Below are positions 26,300-34,683 of a DNA stretch of 57,400 nt, piece by piece. The stretch is from Clostridium sp. N3C (lineage in GTDB: Bacteria > Bacillota > Clostridia > Clostridiales > Clostridiaceae): assembly GCF_900095445.1 (NCBI RefSeq), contig NZ_FMJL01000011.1:1-57400 (forward strand), given 5' to 3'. Position numbers and translations under genes: made by a program. The notes under the pieces are model-generated. The model worked only from the letters and a program-made list of their open reading frames with translations. It made no database searches and was not told where the DNA came from. Positions within the stretch are counted from its first letter, which is position 1, and each line of letters opens with the position of its first letter.

Positions 26300-26590
26300 T
26301 TGAATCTAAGCATAGAAGAATCAACTAAGGAAATCTTAAGAGATGACCTTAAAAAGAAAAATAAATCCGCTGCTAGAATAGTTTTAAGAGGCTTTGGCTG
26401 TTCTGGTCCAGCCTTTGGAGTAGTTTTGGATAAGGAAGAGGAAAGGGATGAAGTGCTTATAATAGATGGTATTAAAATAGTGGCAGACAAGGACTTTGCT
26501 TCCCTATTAGATGAAGGAAAAATAGTTCATGATAAGGGTCCTTTTGGAATTTATTATACCGTAGAGGGCGGAGCCCATTTAGGCTGCTAG
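26300..26590 (+). CDS. HesB/IscA-like Fe-S biogenesis domain protein
   Basis: The 96-residue protein has the A-type fold pattern: GFGCSGPAFGVVLD with a conserved cysteine near residue 34, IDGIKIVADKDFASLLDEGKI and the C-terminal GGAHLGC. Classical IscA ends in a Cys-Gly-Cys; here only one terminal cysteine remains, as in the short clostridial HesB-like group. Some relatives use selenocysteine in the GFG-C position; here it is an ordinary TGT Cys codon. Start is TTG with AGGGGTG upstream. Divergent from the helicase gene. Confidence 0.8.
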   Translation: MNLSIEESTKEILRDDLKKKNKSAARIVLRGFGCSGPAFGVVLDKEEERDEVLIIDGIKIVADKDFASLLDEGKIVHDKGPFGIYYTVEGGAHLGC

Positions 26591-26607
26591 CAAAGAAAAT
26601 AATACAA

Positions 26608-26639
26608 AAAGTAAATGCCATTTTACCGACATTTACTTT
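26608..26639. terminator. Terminator between convergent genes
   Basis: AAAGTAAATG (26608-26617) pairs with CATTTACTTT (26630-26639). The better T tract is on the minus strand, so it mainly serves the DUF1836 gene. Confidence 0.75.
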
Positions 26640-26673
26640 AGTGTAAGAAACTGTTATCTATTTTCCAATCAAA

Positions 26674-27267
26674 CTATTCACTTTCATATTCTGAAACTAT
26701 CTTTTGAGCTAACTTTTTAATCGCACTAGCTTGAGCTATTAATGTCATTACCGTTAAAAAAACAAATATTCTCTCTTCATCCTTAGATGATAGGTTGCTT
26801 TCCTTAATAAACTTTTGAAGTTTGTTATCATTAAAGTATTCCACCTTAAGAAATTCATCAAAACTATGTTGCTGAATATCTGCAAATATTTTATAAGCAT
26901 TTTCCCAAGATATTATATCATCACTGCGGTCATTTATTTCATTAAAAGCCAGCCTAAAAACCTTACTAATCTCTTCAGTGGTAAGTACTGGTCTCATATA
27001 ACTTAACAATACTAGCTGAGCTAAATGGAGCTTTGTATAACCTCTTTTCTTACCATCTTCAGGCTTACTTATAACGCCGCTCTTTATATAATTCTGAACT
27101 ATATTGTTGGTGTATTTTTCATCAGAAAACTTATCATTTAAATAATCAATAACTTGGGATAAAAACAGATCATATTTAGGTAAATCTTCATATGGAACCA
27201 AATTATTTTTAGACACTTCCTCTGCTAGCTGTCTAATACGATTAATATCAAACTTTTTACGTTCCAT
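26674..27267 (-). CDS. DUF1836 domain protein
   Basis: The 197-residue protein matches DUF1836: FLSQVIDYLNDKF, NNIVQNYIKSGVISKPEDGKKRGYTK in pieces, and LAQLVLLSYMRPVLTTEEISKVF. The first 100 residues resemble a MerR-like winged helix (NYIKSGVI..KKRGYT), which suggests DNA binding, but no function has been established. AAGGAG precedes the ATG. Confidence 0.85.
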   Translation of the reverse strand: MERKKFDINRIRQLAEEVSKNNLVPYEDLPKYDLFLSQVIDYLNDKFSDEKYTNNIVQNYIKSGVISKPEDGKKRGYTKLHLAQLVLLSYMRPVLTTEEISKVFRLAFNEINDRSDDIISWENAYKIFADIQQHSFDEFLKVEYFNDNKLQKFIKESNLSSKDEERIFVFLTVMTLIAQASAIKKLAQKIVSEYESE

Positions 27268-27381
27268 TTGCTACATCTCCTTTTAAATTGTAAAAGCTAT
27301 ATGCATTTTGCTAATTATATTATACGGTATATATAAACTTATTACAAGTTAAACATTCTATTTATCCATTAAAATATGTTA

Positions 27382-28065
27382 TTAATTATTAATTATTTTT
27401 TCTTCTATTTCCTGTAATATGCTTTTCACGTTAAACATAATAATATAGGCTATTATGCTAGCAAAAAACATATAGGCAAAAGAAGGAGCATAATCGGCTA
27501 AAAAGAACACAGCAGCTATACCCAATATATTCAGAAGAGTGTTTTTGAACTTTTTCACAATGTAGAAAGCTGATAATTTTAAAACATCTTTTGTTTTCAA
27601 ATAAAATCTAGATACTATAGGTAAGGCATTTAATGTAATAAGCAAAATTGAAAAAATACAAGCATAGAAAATCGGAACTAAGAAAGAAGCAAGGGAGCTA
27701 GTTTTAACAATTCTAATATCTATCAGCAAAACTACTATTATGATAGAAAGTAGAGCCCCTATAGAAAAAGCTTGTTTGAAATTTTCCTTATAAGCTTTAA
27801 AATAATTCTTTGTTAAGTTTATATCCCCTTCTCTCACCAGTTTACCCATAACAGAAAGCAAGGCTGTAAATGATGGAGCCACTGGTAAAAGAGCCACAAA
27901 AAGCATTATGTAATAAAAAATATTGTCTAGATCTACTTGAATAGCAAATAAAAAAAATATTAGTAATATATTTAATACCATAAAATATATATTTGAGATA
28001 ACAAACCAACTAAAGTAACACATAGCTACATATATAGGACTTTCTATAATATTCTTCTTAGCCAT
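27382..28065 (-). CDS. DUF624 (YesL-like) membrane protein
   Basis: The 227-residue protein has about five hydrophobic helices and the DUF624 pattern near its start (YFSWFVISNIYFMVLNILL) with FTALLSVMGKLVREGD following. YesL-type proteins are uncharacterised membrane proteins, often near carbohydrate uptake genes; none is adjacent here. ATG at 28065 follows GGAGG; the ATG six codons upstream overlaps that site and is rejected. Confidence 0.75.
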   Translation of the reverse strand: MAKKNIIESPIYVAMCYFSWFVISNIYFMVLNILLIFFLFAIQVDLDNIFYYIMLFVALLPVAPSFTALLSVMGKLVREGDINLTKNYFKAYKENFKQAFSIGALLSIIIVVLLIDIRIVKTSSLASFLVPIFYACIFSILLITLNALPIVSRFYLKTKDVLKLSAFYIVKKFKNTLLNILGIAAVFFLADYAPSFAYMFFASIIAYIIMFNVKSILQEIEEKIINN

Positions 28066-28507
28066 ATGATTTCCTCCAATCATCTATTTATTAAAAATAA
28101 AAGCCGTAGATATATAATATACTAACAATAAAAATATGGGAATAGCAAATTTATGAAAGTGGATATATACGCCACTACATATTGTAGAATATTAATTCAG
28201 ATTAATCAATTCAAATATTTATAAAGCTAAGTATAATTATTTTAAAAAATGTAAATAATTACGAATAGAAATAAAAATTATAATAAGGTCTATATGATAT
28301 ACAGTAAATAAGTTAAAAAGCAAAAAAAGTTAAAAATAAAATTCTCTTTTTTTTACAACTTCATATTATATATAGAGAGAATAAAAATAATAATCTATAA
28401 ATTTTCCATAATTTATTACTTATATTTTTGCTAGCATATTTTTTAGATCAAATTTTTTTCAAAAATGTATGAGTAATAAAGTAAAAAACAGAGATAAAAA
28501 CTGATAT

Positions 28508-28853
28508 TTCGACAAATACCTCAAACTTAATCCATATTATTACTATTTTTTAAAATTCATTTTTTTCCATTGCATAATTTTACTTTTTTACATAAATATA
28601 TAATTAATTTTTGTAAAAATTTTTAAAATATTTTTACAAACCATGTTTTTTCAACGTGTTTAGGGTTTTGTCAAAAAAACATATATTTTGCAAAAAGATA
28701 TTGACTTTTCAATTATATGGTAGTATATTAATGAATAGAGAAAACTTCATCAAAAAATTAGCAAATCATTTGCAATTTAATGAGGTTAATAAATAAACAG
28801 TATTTGACTGTTAATTACATATTTGCTATAATATAATCACAAATACGTCGAAG
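28508..28853 (+). promoter_or_regulatory. abrB leader: two promoters and Spo0A-type boxes
   Basis: The 810 bp between the DUF624 gene and abrB are extremely AT-rich and gene-free. Distal promoter: TTGACT (28701-28706), 17 bp, TATATT (28724-28729). Proximal promoter: TTGACT (28804-28809), 17 bp, TATAAT (28827-28832). Spo0A boxes (TTTGTCRAA) match at 28508-28516 (minus strand, TTTGTCGAA) and 28667-28675 (TTTGTCAAA), and a weaker ACGTCGAA lies at 28846-28853 just after the proximal -10. Repression by phosphorylated Spo0A at sporulation onset is inferred. Nothing else is recognisable in 28084-28500. Confidence 0.65.
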
Positions 28854-28877
28854 CATGTAAAAAAGGGAGGAACAAAA

Positions 28878-29123
28878 ATGAAATCAACAGGTGTAGTAAG
28901 AAGAGTAGACGAATTAGGAAGAATAGTTATTCCTATAGAATTAAGAAGAACTCTTGATATTGCTGAAAAGGATGCATTAGAAATTTACGTAGATGGAGAG
29001 CAGATTATATTAAAGAAATATGAACCAGCTTGTATATTCTGCGGAGATGCAAGAGATGTTATTAACTACAAAGGTAAAAACATTTGTAAGCATTGCTTAG
29101 ATGATATAAAAAGCGAAAAATAA
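28878..29123 (+). CDS. abrB: Transition-state regulator AbrB
   Basis: The 81-residue protein has the swapped-hairpin AbrB DNA-binding domain (STGVVRRVDELGRIVIPIEL, then RRTLDIAEKDALEIYVDGE) and a C-terminal part with two CxxC pairs (CIFC and CKHC). AbrB proteins repress stationary-phase and sporulation genes during growth. GGGAGG precedes the ATG. Its long leader with Spo0A-type boxes matches the expected control. Neighbouring rsmI and trmN6 follow the Bacillus order. Confidence 0.93.
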   Translation: MKSTGVVRRVDELGRIVIPIELRRTLDIAEKDALEIYVDGEQIILKKYEPACIFCGDARDVINYKGKNICKHCLDDIKSEK

Positions 29124-29140
29124 TGTTTCTTTAATATGTT

Positions 29141-29178
29141 AAGATGTAAAGGTTATAATACCTTTGCATCTTTTTTTA
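29141..29178 (+). terminator. Terminator of abrB
   Basis: AAGATG-t-AAAGGT (29141-29153) pairs with ACCTTT-g-CATCTT, followed by a T run. Confidence 0.9.
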
Positions 29179-29193
29179 TATTTAATTCACCAT

Positions 29194-29225
29194 AAAAAAA
29201 CCGAAGGATTATACCTTCGGTTTTT
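29194..29225. terminator. Terminator of the NlpC/P60 gene
   Basis: CCGAAGG/CCTTCGG stem (29201-29220) with A run before and T run after, thus bidirectional; it directly follows the minus-strand stop codon. Confidence 0.9.
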
Positions 29226-29226
29226 A

Positions 29227-30393
29227 CTATCTTACTCTTCTTGCTTCACAGAAATCTTTTCTTGTTAATGGAGATATCTTTACTACATCTCCAGTTTGAG
29301 GTGCATGAACATAGGAATTATCTCCTATATATATACCTACGTGATGAGGGGATCCTTTTGTACCAAAGAATACTAGATCTCCTGGTCGAAGATCACTTTT
29401 TGATACTGATGTTCCTTCATTAACCTGAGTATAAGTTGTTCTACTCAACCTAATTCCAAAGTGTGCATATACATACTGTACAAAACCGGAACAGTCAAAG
29501 CCTGATGGACTAGTACCTCCCCACTTATATGGTACTCCTCTAAAGCTTAAAGCATATTGAACTAGGGCATCGCTTGAATAATTAGCTGAGGAACCACTTC
29601 CTCTTGATGAGCTTGAAACAGTACTGATTGTCCTATTTTTTAAATTAGTTATCTGTCTTTCCTTTTCCTTCTTTTGTGCTTCTAACTTACTAATAAGATC
29701 ATAGTAATAGTTTACCTTTTCATCAAACTCTTTCATCTTAGCTTGATTTTCAGCTAAAATTGCCTGTTGTTCACTCTTAGACTTGTCTAATTCAACCTTT
29801 TTCTGTATATTTTCTTCCTTTAATTTTTCTATCTTTGCTTTTTGTAAATCCAAGGCAGCTTTTTGCTCTTCTAGCTCCTTCTTCTGCTCATTCATTTCAT
29901 TTATTATCTTTTTATCGTAATCAGCTATCTTGTTTACAGCTTCTATTCTTGATATCAAATCTCCTAAACCATTAGATTTTAATATCACGGATATGTATCC
30001 ATTAGCTCCGCTCTTATATAGAGCTGTCATTCTTTCATCAAGTATTTCTTGCTTTTCTTTTATGTCTGCTTCTTTTTTAATAATTTCATTCTGAGTCTTT
30101 TCTATCTCTTCTTTAGTATTTTGTAAATCTCTTTCATTTTCATTTATTTCATTAATAAGAGTTTCGATTTTAGAATCCATCTTCTGTAATTCTGTTTCTA
30201 AATTTTCTACCGTTTCTTTAACACTATTATAGGAACTTAAAAATGCATCCCTTTGTGCCTTTGCTTCATTCTGTTGTTGAATTATTTGTTGCTTTTGTTG
30301 CTCTAATTCCTCTATAGTATCAGCTAATACAGTTACATTCATTGAAAAAACTAATCCCAGCGATAAAAGTGCTGTAAATATCTTCTTTTTCAA
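29227..30393 (-). CDS. Secreted NlpC/P60 peptidoglycan hydrolase with coiled-coil domain
   Basis: The 388-residue protein has a signal peptide (about residues 1-24), a long coiled coil of PcsB type (about 28-245), a Ser/Arg linker and a C-terminal NlpC/P60 domain. The catalytic Cys (FDCSGFVQYVY) and His (SPHHVGIYIG, then YVHAPQTG) are present, so D,L-endopeptidase activity on wall stem peptides is expected. The start is TTG with GGTGGGGTG just upstream. The PcsB-like coiled coil usually means control by a membrane partner such as FtsEX. An unused, perfect Shine-Dalgarno sequence lies 45 nt further upstream. Confidence 0.92.
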   Translation of the reverse strand: MKKKIFTALLSLGLVFSMNVTVLADTIEELEQQKQQIIQQQNEAKAQRDAFLSSYNSVKETVENLETELQKMDSKIETLINEINENERDLQNTKEEIEKTQNEIIKKEADIKEKQEILDERMTALYKSGANGYISVILKSNGLGDLISRIEAVNKIADYDKKIINEMNEQKKELEEQKAALDLQKAKIEKLKEENIQKKVELDKSKSEQQAILAENQAKMKEFDEKVNYYYDLISKLEAQKKEKERQITNLKNRTISTVSSSSRGSGSSANYSSDALVQYALSFRGVPYKWGGTSPSGFDCSGFVQYVYAHFGIRLSRTTYTQVNEGTSVSKSDLRPGDLVFFGTKGSPHHVGIYIGDNSYVHAPQTGDVVKISPLTRKDFCEARRVR

Positions 30394-30560
30394 AACACCC
30401 CACCCAAACTTATGCTAACTAGCCTAGAGTGGTTCCACCTCCTTTGTGTAATCTTTTTTATATCCAATTGTAATTGTCAACAATTTCATTGTATTTTAAG
30501 ACAGCTTTTTACCAAATAAATGCTTGTCCTACCACATATCTAATGATATACCATCACAAT

Positions 30561-30594
30561 AAAAAAAGCTACAACAAAATTGTAACTTTTTTTT
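30561..30594 (-). terminator. Terminator of trmN6-rsmI
   Basis: AAAAAAAG-c-TACAA pairs with TTGTA-a-CTTTTTTT, loop of five. T run on the minus strand. Confidence 0.8.
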
Positions 30595-30599
30595 AAATT

Positions 30600-31445
30600 T
30601 TATAGATTTATTGAATATGAATATATTTCAGACTTAGAAACACCTCTATCTTTAGCCACCTGTTTTACTGCTTCTTTTTTGGTCATTCCTTTTTCCATAT
30701 AGCTCAAAATATGCTCTTCTATAGTCAAGTTTTCCCACAGTGCCTTTTCTTCCTTTGCAATTTCTTCTTCGCTTTTACCTTCAAGTACAAGTACATATTC
30801 CCCTCTAGGAGAATTTGACTCATAATATTTTATAGCTTCACTTAAGTTCAAACGTAGTATTTCTTCATGAAGCTTTGTAAGTTCTCTACAAATAGATATT
30901 TTCCTATCTCCAAAGGCCTCCAGTAGAAAACCTAAGGTTTCCTTTAACCTGTGAGGTGCTTCATAGAAAATCAAAGTTTCCTTACGATCTTTTAATTCTT
31001 TTGTAAGATTAACCCTCTCCTTATTCTCCCTCGGTATAAAACCTTTAAATATGAAGGAAGTTGTATCTAAACCGGAGCATACTAATGCAGTGGTAAAAGC
31101 CGTTGCTCCCGGTAGCACTTCAAAGGACAAACCTTCTTCAATACATTTTTTAACTATTACACTTCCTGGGTCTGAAATTCCCGGTGTACCAGCATCTGTC
31201 ACTACCGCAATACTTTCACCCTTTTTAAGTCTTTGAATTATATCATCACCTTTTACCATTTCATTATGTTGATGGTAGCTTATTAAAGGTTTCTTAATTT
31301 CAAAATGATTTAATAGTTTTAATGTTTGTCTAGTATCCTCCGCTGCTACCAAATCTACACTTTTCAAAACCTCCAAGGCTCTCAAAGTAATATCTTTCAA
31401 ATTACCAATAGGAGTAGGAACCATATATAATTTACCTTCCGACAC
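30600..31445 (-). CDS. rsmI: 16S rRNA (cytidine-1402 2'-O) methyltransferase
   Basis: RsmI belongs to the tetrapyrrole-methylase fold family and methylates C1402 in the ribosomal decoding centre. Visible are YMVPTPIGNLKDITLRALE, VAAEDTRQTLKLLNH, the SAM-binding VVTDAGTPGISDPG and FYEAPHRLKETL. GTG at 31443-31445 is chosen: AAGGTGAG is just upstream and the N-terminus then matches the family. The ATG nine codons upstream lies inside the preceding gene. It follows trmN6 by 4 nt. Confidence 0.94.
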   Translation of the reverse strand: MSEGKLYMVPTPIGNLKDITLRALEVLKSVDLVAAEDTRQTLKLLNHFEIKKPLISYHQHNEMVKGDDIIQRLKKGESIAVVTDAGTPGISDPGSVIVKKCIEEGLSFEVLPGATAFTTALVCSGLDTTSFIFKGFIPRENKERVNLTKELKDRKETLIFYEAPHRLKETLGFLLEAFGDRKISICRELTKLHEEILRLNLSEAIKYYESNSPRGEYVLVLEGKSEEEIAKEEKALWENLTIEEHILSYMEKGMTKKEAVKQVAKDRGVSKSEIYSYSINL

Positions 31446-31449
31446 AAGC

Positions 31450-32190
31450 TCACCTTCTTCCGTATATTTCATTTATTTCATCGCTATAGCCACCCTCATC
31501 TTTATAAACGTAAAGAGGTGGATGCCATTTTAAGAAAGCTCCTCCATCACGCTGTCCTTCTACCAAAACAATGTTTGGTGCTTTTTTAGTATTAGGATGA
31601 ACCATTCTAATAGCTTTAGGTTCAATTTTATATTTTCTCATAAGACAGAGAATATCAGCAATTCTCTCTGGACGATGTACCATGTATAAGCGTCCATTAT
31701 CCTTTAGCAATATTCGACTAGCCTTAATTACATCTTCTAAGGTAGCCAAAATTTCATGTCTAGCTATAGCATTTTTATCTTCAGGATTTACTATACCTGA
31801 ACCCTTTAGCTTATAGGGAGGATTTACTGTTACTACATCCGCCTTTTCCATAGACTTTAGAAGTTTTTCATCCTTTAAATCTCCTGCTAAAAAATCAAGC
31901 CGTTCCTCTAACTTATTATATTTAACACTCCTTAAAGCCATTTCCACCATATCTTCTTGTATTTCTAATCCTGTTATCTTGGCTGCTTCTGTCTTACCTG
32001 CTAGTATTAAGGGTATTATTCCTGTTCCAGAGCATAAATCTATTACCTTCATACCTCTCTTTACTCTAGCAAAGTTAGCTAGCAGCACTGCATCCACTCC
32101 AAATCTGAAGCCCTCTTTTTTTTGAATTATATGTAGACCTTTCAGCTGTAAATCATCCAAAGTTTCATCTTCTTTAATCCACTTTTCCAT
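31450..32190 (-). CDS. tRNA1(Val) (adenine37-N6)-methyltransferase-like protein
   Basis: The 246-residue protein has a class I SAM motif (VIDLCSGTGIIPL) and the N6-adenine signature NPPY (VTVNPPYKLKGSG). It matches the YfiC/TrmN6 family, known as YabB in Bacillus. It is translationally coupled to rsmI as in Bacillus. Substrate in Clostridia is inferred only. Confidence 0.88.
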   Translation of the reverse strand: MEKWIKEDETLDDLQLKGLHIIQKKEGFRFGVDAVLLANFARVKRGMKVIDLCSGTGIIPLILAGKTEAAKITGLEIQEDMVEMALRSVKYNKLEERLDFLAGDLKDEKLLKSMEKADVVTVNPPYKLKGSGIVNPEDKNAIARHEILATLEDVIKASRILLKDNGRLYMVHRPERIADILCLMRKYKIEPKAIRMVHPNTKKAPNIVLVEGQRDGGAFLKWHPPLYVYKDEGGYSDEINEIYGRR

Positions 32191-32221
32191 TATATCACTC
32201 TTTCAATTTTTCAATACAAAA

Positions 32222-32250
32222 TAAAAAGTGATATGAAAAAACATATCACT
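32222..32250 (-). terminator. Terminator of the PTS IIA gene
   Basis: AGTGATATG (32227-32235) pairs with CATATCACT (32242-32250), with a T run on the minus strand. Confidence 0.85.
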
Positions 32251-32276
32251 AAAAATATAATATACTATTTTATTTC

Positions 32277-32756
32277 CTATTTCAATTTATATTCAAATAT
32301 TACATCACTACCAGCGGTAACATTTTTGCCTATGTTAAAGGAAGTAAAAGTTACCATATCATGATTAGTTATCAAAACCGGCGTCACTAAGGAACAGTTT
32401 CTTGAAGTAATATATTCTCTATCTACCTTTAATATGGGATCACCAGCCTTTACTCTCTGCCCTTCTTCCACTAATCTTTTGAATCCCTCTCCTCCAAGAG
32501 ATATAGTGTCCAAGCCAATATGAACTAAAACTTCAATATCGTTGTCCAAAAGCATTCCAAAGGCATGATTAGTTTTAAATATTAAACTAATCTCACCATC
32601 TGCAGGAGCCACTACAATATCATCAGTGGCATCAATAGCTACTCCTTCTCCAACCATTCTATCTGCAAAGATATCATCAGGTACCTCTGATAAATCTATA
32701 ACTTTTCCACTGACTGGCGCAACAAGCTTAAAGCCCCTTTTTAGAAAGTCCAACAT
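32277..32756 (-). CDS. Stand-alone PTS glucose-type IIA protein
   Basis: The 159-residue protein is a full EIIA-Glc domain (Crr type): APVSGKVIDLSEVPDDIFA, the His segment KTNHAFGM and the phosphorylated His in VLVHIGLDTISL, then EEGQRVKAGDPIL. It carries phosphate from HPr to a membrane IIBC and can have regulatory roles. No IIBC gene is nearby, so it probably serves transporters encoded elsewhere. Confidence 0.93.
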   Translation of the reverse strand: MLDFLKRGFKLVAPVSGKVIDLSEVPDDIFADRMVGEGVAIDATDDIVVAPADGEISLIFKTNHAFGMLLDNDIEVLVHIGLDTISLGGEGFKRLVEEGQRVKAGDPILKVDREYITSRNCSLVTPVLITNHDMVTFTSFNIGKNVTAGSDVIFEYKLK

Positions 32757-32832
32757 AAAATGCTCCTCCCATTTTACATAAATAAACTAAATATAAAGTC
32801 ATTATAAGTCTGCTAACATATCTTGTCAATCT

Positions 32833-33600
32833 TCAGTCCCTATAGATATAGCTGTCCTCTGGCTTTTCTATAGGAGTTAAGCTTTCTATCATAAGCATAG
32901 GCCCTTTTTCTGCTTCTTTCACCTGCAGTTTCCCCCTTATTTCTACCCACTGCCCATTATAAAGTAACGGAGTATCTTTATACTTACATCTTATACCTAT
33001 GACCTCCATATCTGCTGCACAGCAAGAAACAACCATTCTTGATAATATGAAACTTTCACTTTCGCCTTTTTCTTTCACCACAAACCCCTTAATTCTTACA
33101 ATTTCCTCCTGATACTTTTCTTGATTTTTATATAGCTCCTTAAAGGTAGTAAAAAAGTTTTCATTACTTACAACTAATTCTCCATTTCTTCTTATTATTT
33201 CTCCATCACCATGACTGTGACTATGTTTATGATCATGGTGATGTTCACTAACTTCTTCATCTGCCATAAGAGCCTTATAAAATTCCATGTTTATTCCCCT
33301 ATTAATAACTGCTCTTTCAGTTAAACCAGAAGGTTTTATAATCATATATATAATAACCGGTATAAGAAATAAAAAATATCCATACCTTACTTTTTCCTCC
33401 TCAGCTTCACTGAAGATATTAACAATATTGTAGATTAGCATAATGCCAATTGATATAGCTCCAAAGATAGAATACTTAATCATGTCCGGATGAATAAAGT
33501 TATTAATTTCCCCACTATATATAATTTTTATAAAAGTATAAAAGAGCAGTAATAGCACAATAGACCATAGGGCAGTATCAATATTAAAAGTCCTTTTCAT
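32833..33600 (-). CDS. TIGR03943-family membrane protein (YcgQ-like)
   Basis: The 255-residue protein has about three N-terminal hydrophobic segments, a His-rich stretch (EHHHDHKHSHSHGDG) and a C-terminal soluble OB-like domain with SRMVVSCCAADMEVIGI and YNGQWVEIRGKLQ. This is the partner of the permease encoded just upstream (11-nt gap), like YcgQ/YcgR of Bacillus. The His cluster suggests metal contact. ATG at 33600 follows GGAGGTGA; an upstream start inside the permease gene is rejected. Confidence 0.85.
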   Translation of the reverse strand: MKRTFNIDTALWSIVLLLLFYTFIKIIYSGEINNFIHPDMIKYSIFGAISIGIMLIYNIVNIFSEAEEEKVRYGYFLFLIPVIIYMIIKPSGLTERAVINRGINMEFYKALMADEEVSEHHHDHKHSHSHGDGEIIRRNGELVVSNENFFTTFKELYKNQEKYQEEIVRIKGFVVKEKGESESFILSRMVVSCCAADMEVIGIRCKYKDTPLLYNGQWVEIRGKLQVKEAEKGPMLMIESLTPIEKPEDSYIYRD

Positions 33601-33611
33601 CTTATCACCTC

Positions 33612-34526
33612 CTATAGTCCCAAGCCAAGCATAGGCAAAAGTAGTGCAATAAGAAAACATACAGCAAAGATTACAAAAATAAGCTTTATTATAAAGTTCA
33701 ATTTAAAATTTGATAATAGCATAATGGTGTTTTTTATGTCTATCATAGGACCAAATATTAAAAAAGCCATTACAGAGCTGCCGGTAAATTGATTAAAAAA
33801 GGTTCTAGCAATAAAGGCATCGGTCTCGGAGCATATGGATAATACAAAGGCTAGTAGCATCATCATTAATATAGAGGATACTCGTCCACTGCCTAATTTT
33901 AAAATAACATGCCTCGGTATCATCCCTTGAAAAAGAGAAGATAATAAAGCTCCTAATATAAAGAATCGACCTATTTCATAAAACTCTTCGCTAACATGAC
34001 CTACTATAACTTTTATTGTACTTTCCTTCTTATGATTACCATGGTGATGACTATGTCCACAACAGCAATGATGATCATGATGACTTTTTTCTTCTTTTAG
34101 CGGATTCTTATCTGTAAGCTCTTGCATCAAATAGCCAATAATAATAGAGCATACTATTCCTAAAGCAAACCTCAAAACTGCTATGTATGAATGACCTAAA
34201 AAGGCATAGTATGTAGACATAAATACTATAGGATTAACTATAGGTACTGCTGTCATAAAGGTTATGGCCATACCTATAGGCATGCCCTTTTTTACAAGCC
34301 TCCGAACAATAGGCACCATAGCACATTCACAAACGGGGAAAAAGACACCGGCCACCGCCATAACTAGCAAGGATAATATTTTACTTTTAGACTTAAAACT
34401 ACTTATTTTCTCCTCGGATATCTTCAATTGAATTAATGAAGATACTAGTGCTCCTAAAATTAAAAAAGGAAATCCTTCAAGTATTAAACTCATAAATATT
34501 GTAGAAAAATTTTTTAGTTGATCCAT
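33612..34526 (-). CDS. Permease (DUF318/YcgR-like) with His/Cys-rich loop
   Basis: The 304-residue protein has about eight membrane segments in two related halves (ALVSSLIQLK..GVFFPVCECAMVPI and GALLSSLFQG..). The conserved CECAMVPIVRRL and PIVNPIV motifs identify the DUF318/permease family, which includes ArsP-like exporters. Between the halves is a loop with SHHDHHCCCGHSHHHGNH, a likely metal site. ATG at 34526 follows GAGGGGT. It is the first gene of a two-gene operon. Substrate unknown. Confidence 0.85.
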   Translation of the reverse strand: MDQLKNFSTIFMSLILEGFPFLILGALVSSLIQLKISEEKISSFKSKSKILSLLVMAVAGVFFPVCECAMVPIVRRLVKKGMPIGMAITFMTAVPIVNPIVFMSTYYAFLGHSYIAVLRFALGIVCSIIIGYLMQELTDKNPLKEEKSHHDHHCCCGHSHHHGNHKKESTIKVIVGHVSEEFYEIGRFFILGALLSSLFQGMIPRHVILKLGSGRVSSILMMMLLAFVLSICSETDAFIARTFFNQFTGSSVMAFLIFGPMIDIKNTIMLLSNFKLNFIIKLIFVIFAVCFLIALLLPMLGLGL

Positions 34527-34549
34527 TATTACCCCTCTTATCAATTAAT

Positions 34550-34649
34550 AAAGAATCTTGTCCATAATAGTGTATGAGGATTCTTTCCATTTAAGTATTT
34601 CTTTACAGCAAAAAAACTTGCAAAATACACATTTTGAGGTATACTTAAA
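34550..34649 (+). promoter_or_regulatory. asnS leader with two inverted repeats
   Basis: AAAGAATC (34550-34557) pairs with GATTCTTT (34579-34586). TTTAAGTAT (34590-34598) pairs with ATACTTAAA (34641-34649). No T-box consensus is present. The role is unknown. Confidence 0.35.
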
Positions 34650-34683
34650 ATTAAGCTATAAACGGAAAGGATGGTACTTTAGC

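Noticed and set aside
34545..34683. T-box riboswitch before asnS
   Set aside because: The conserved T-box AGGGUGGNACCGCG sequence and a following terminator are missing.
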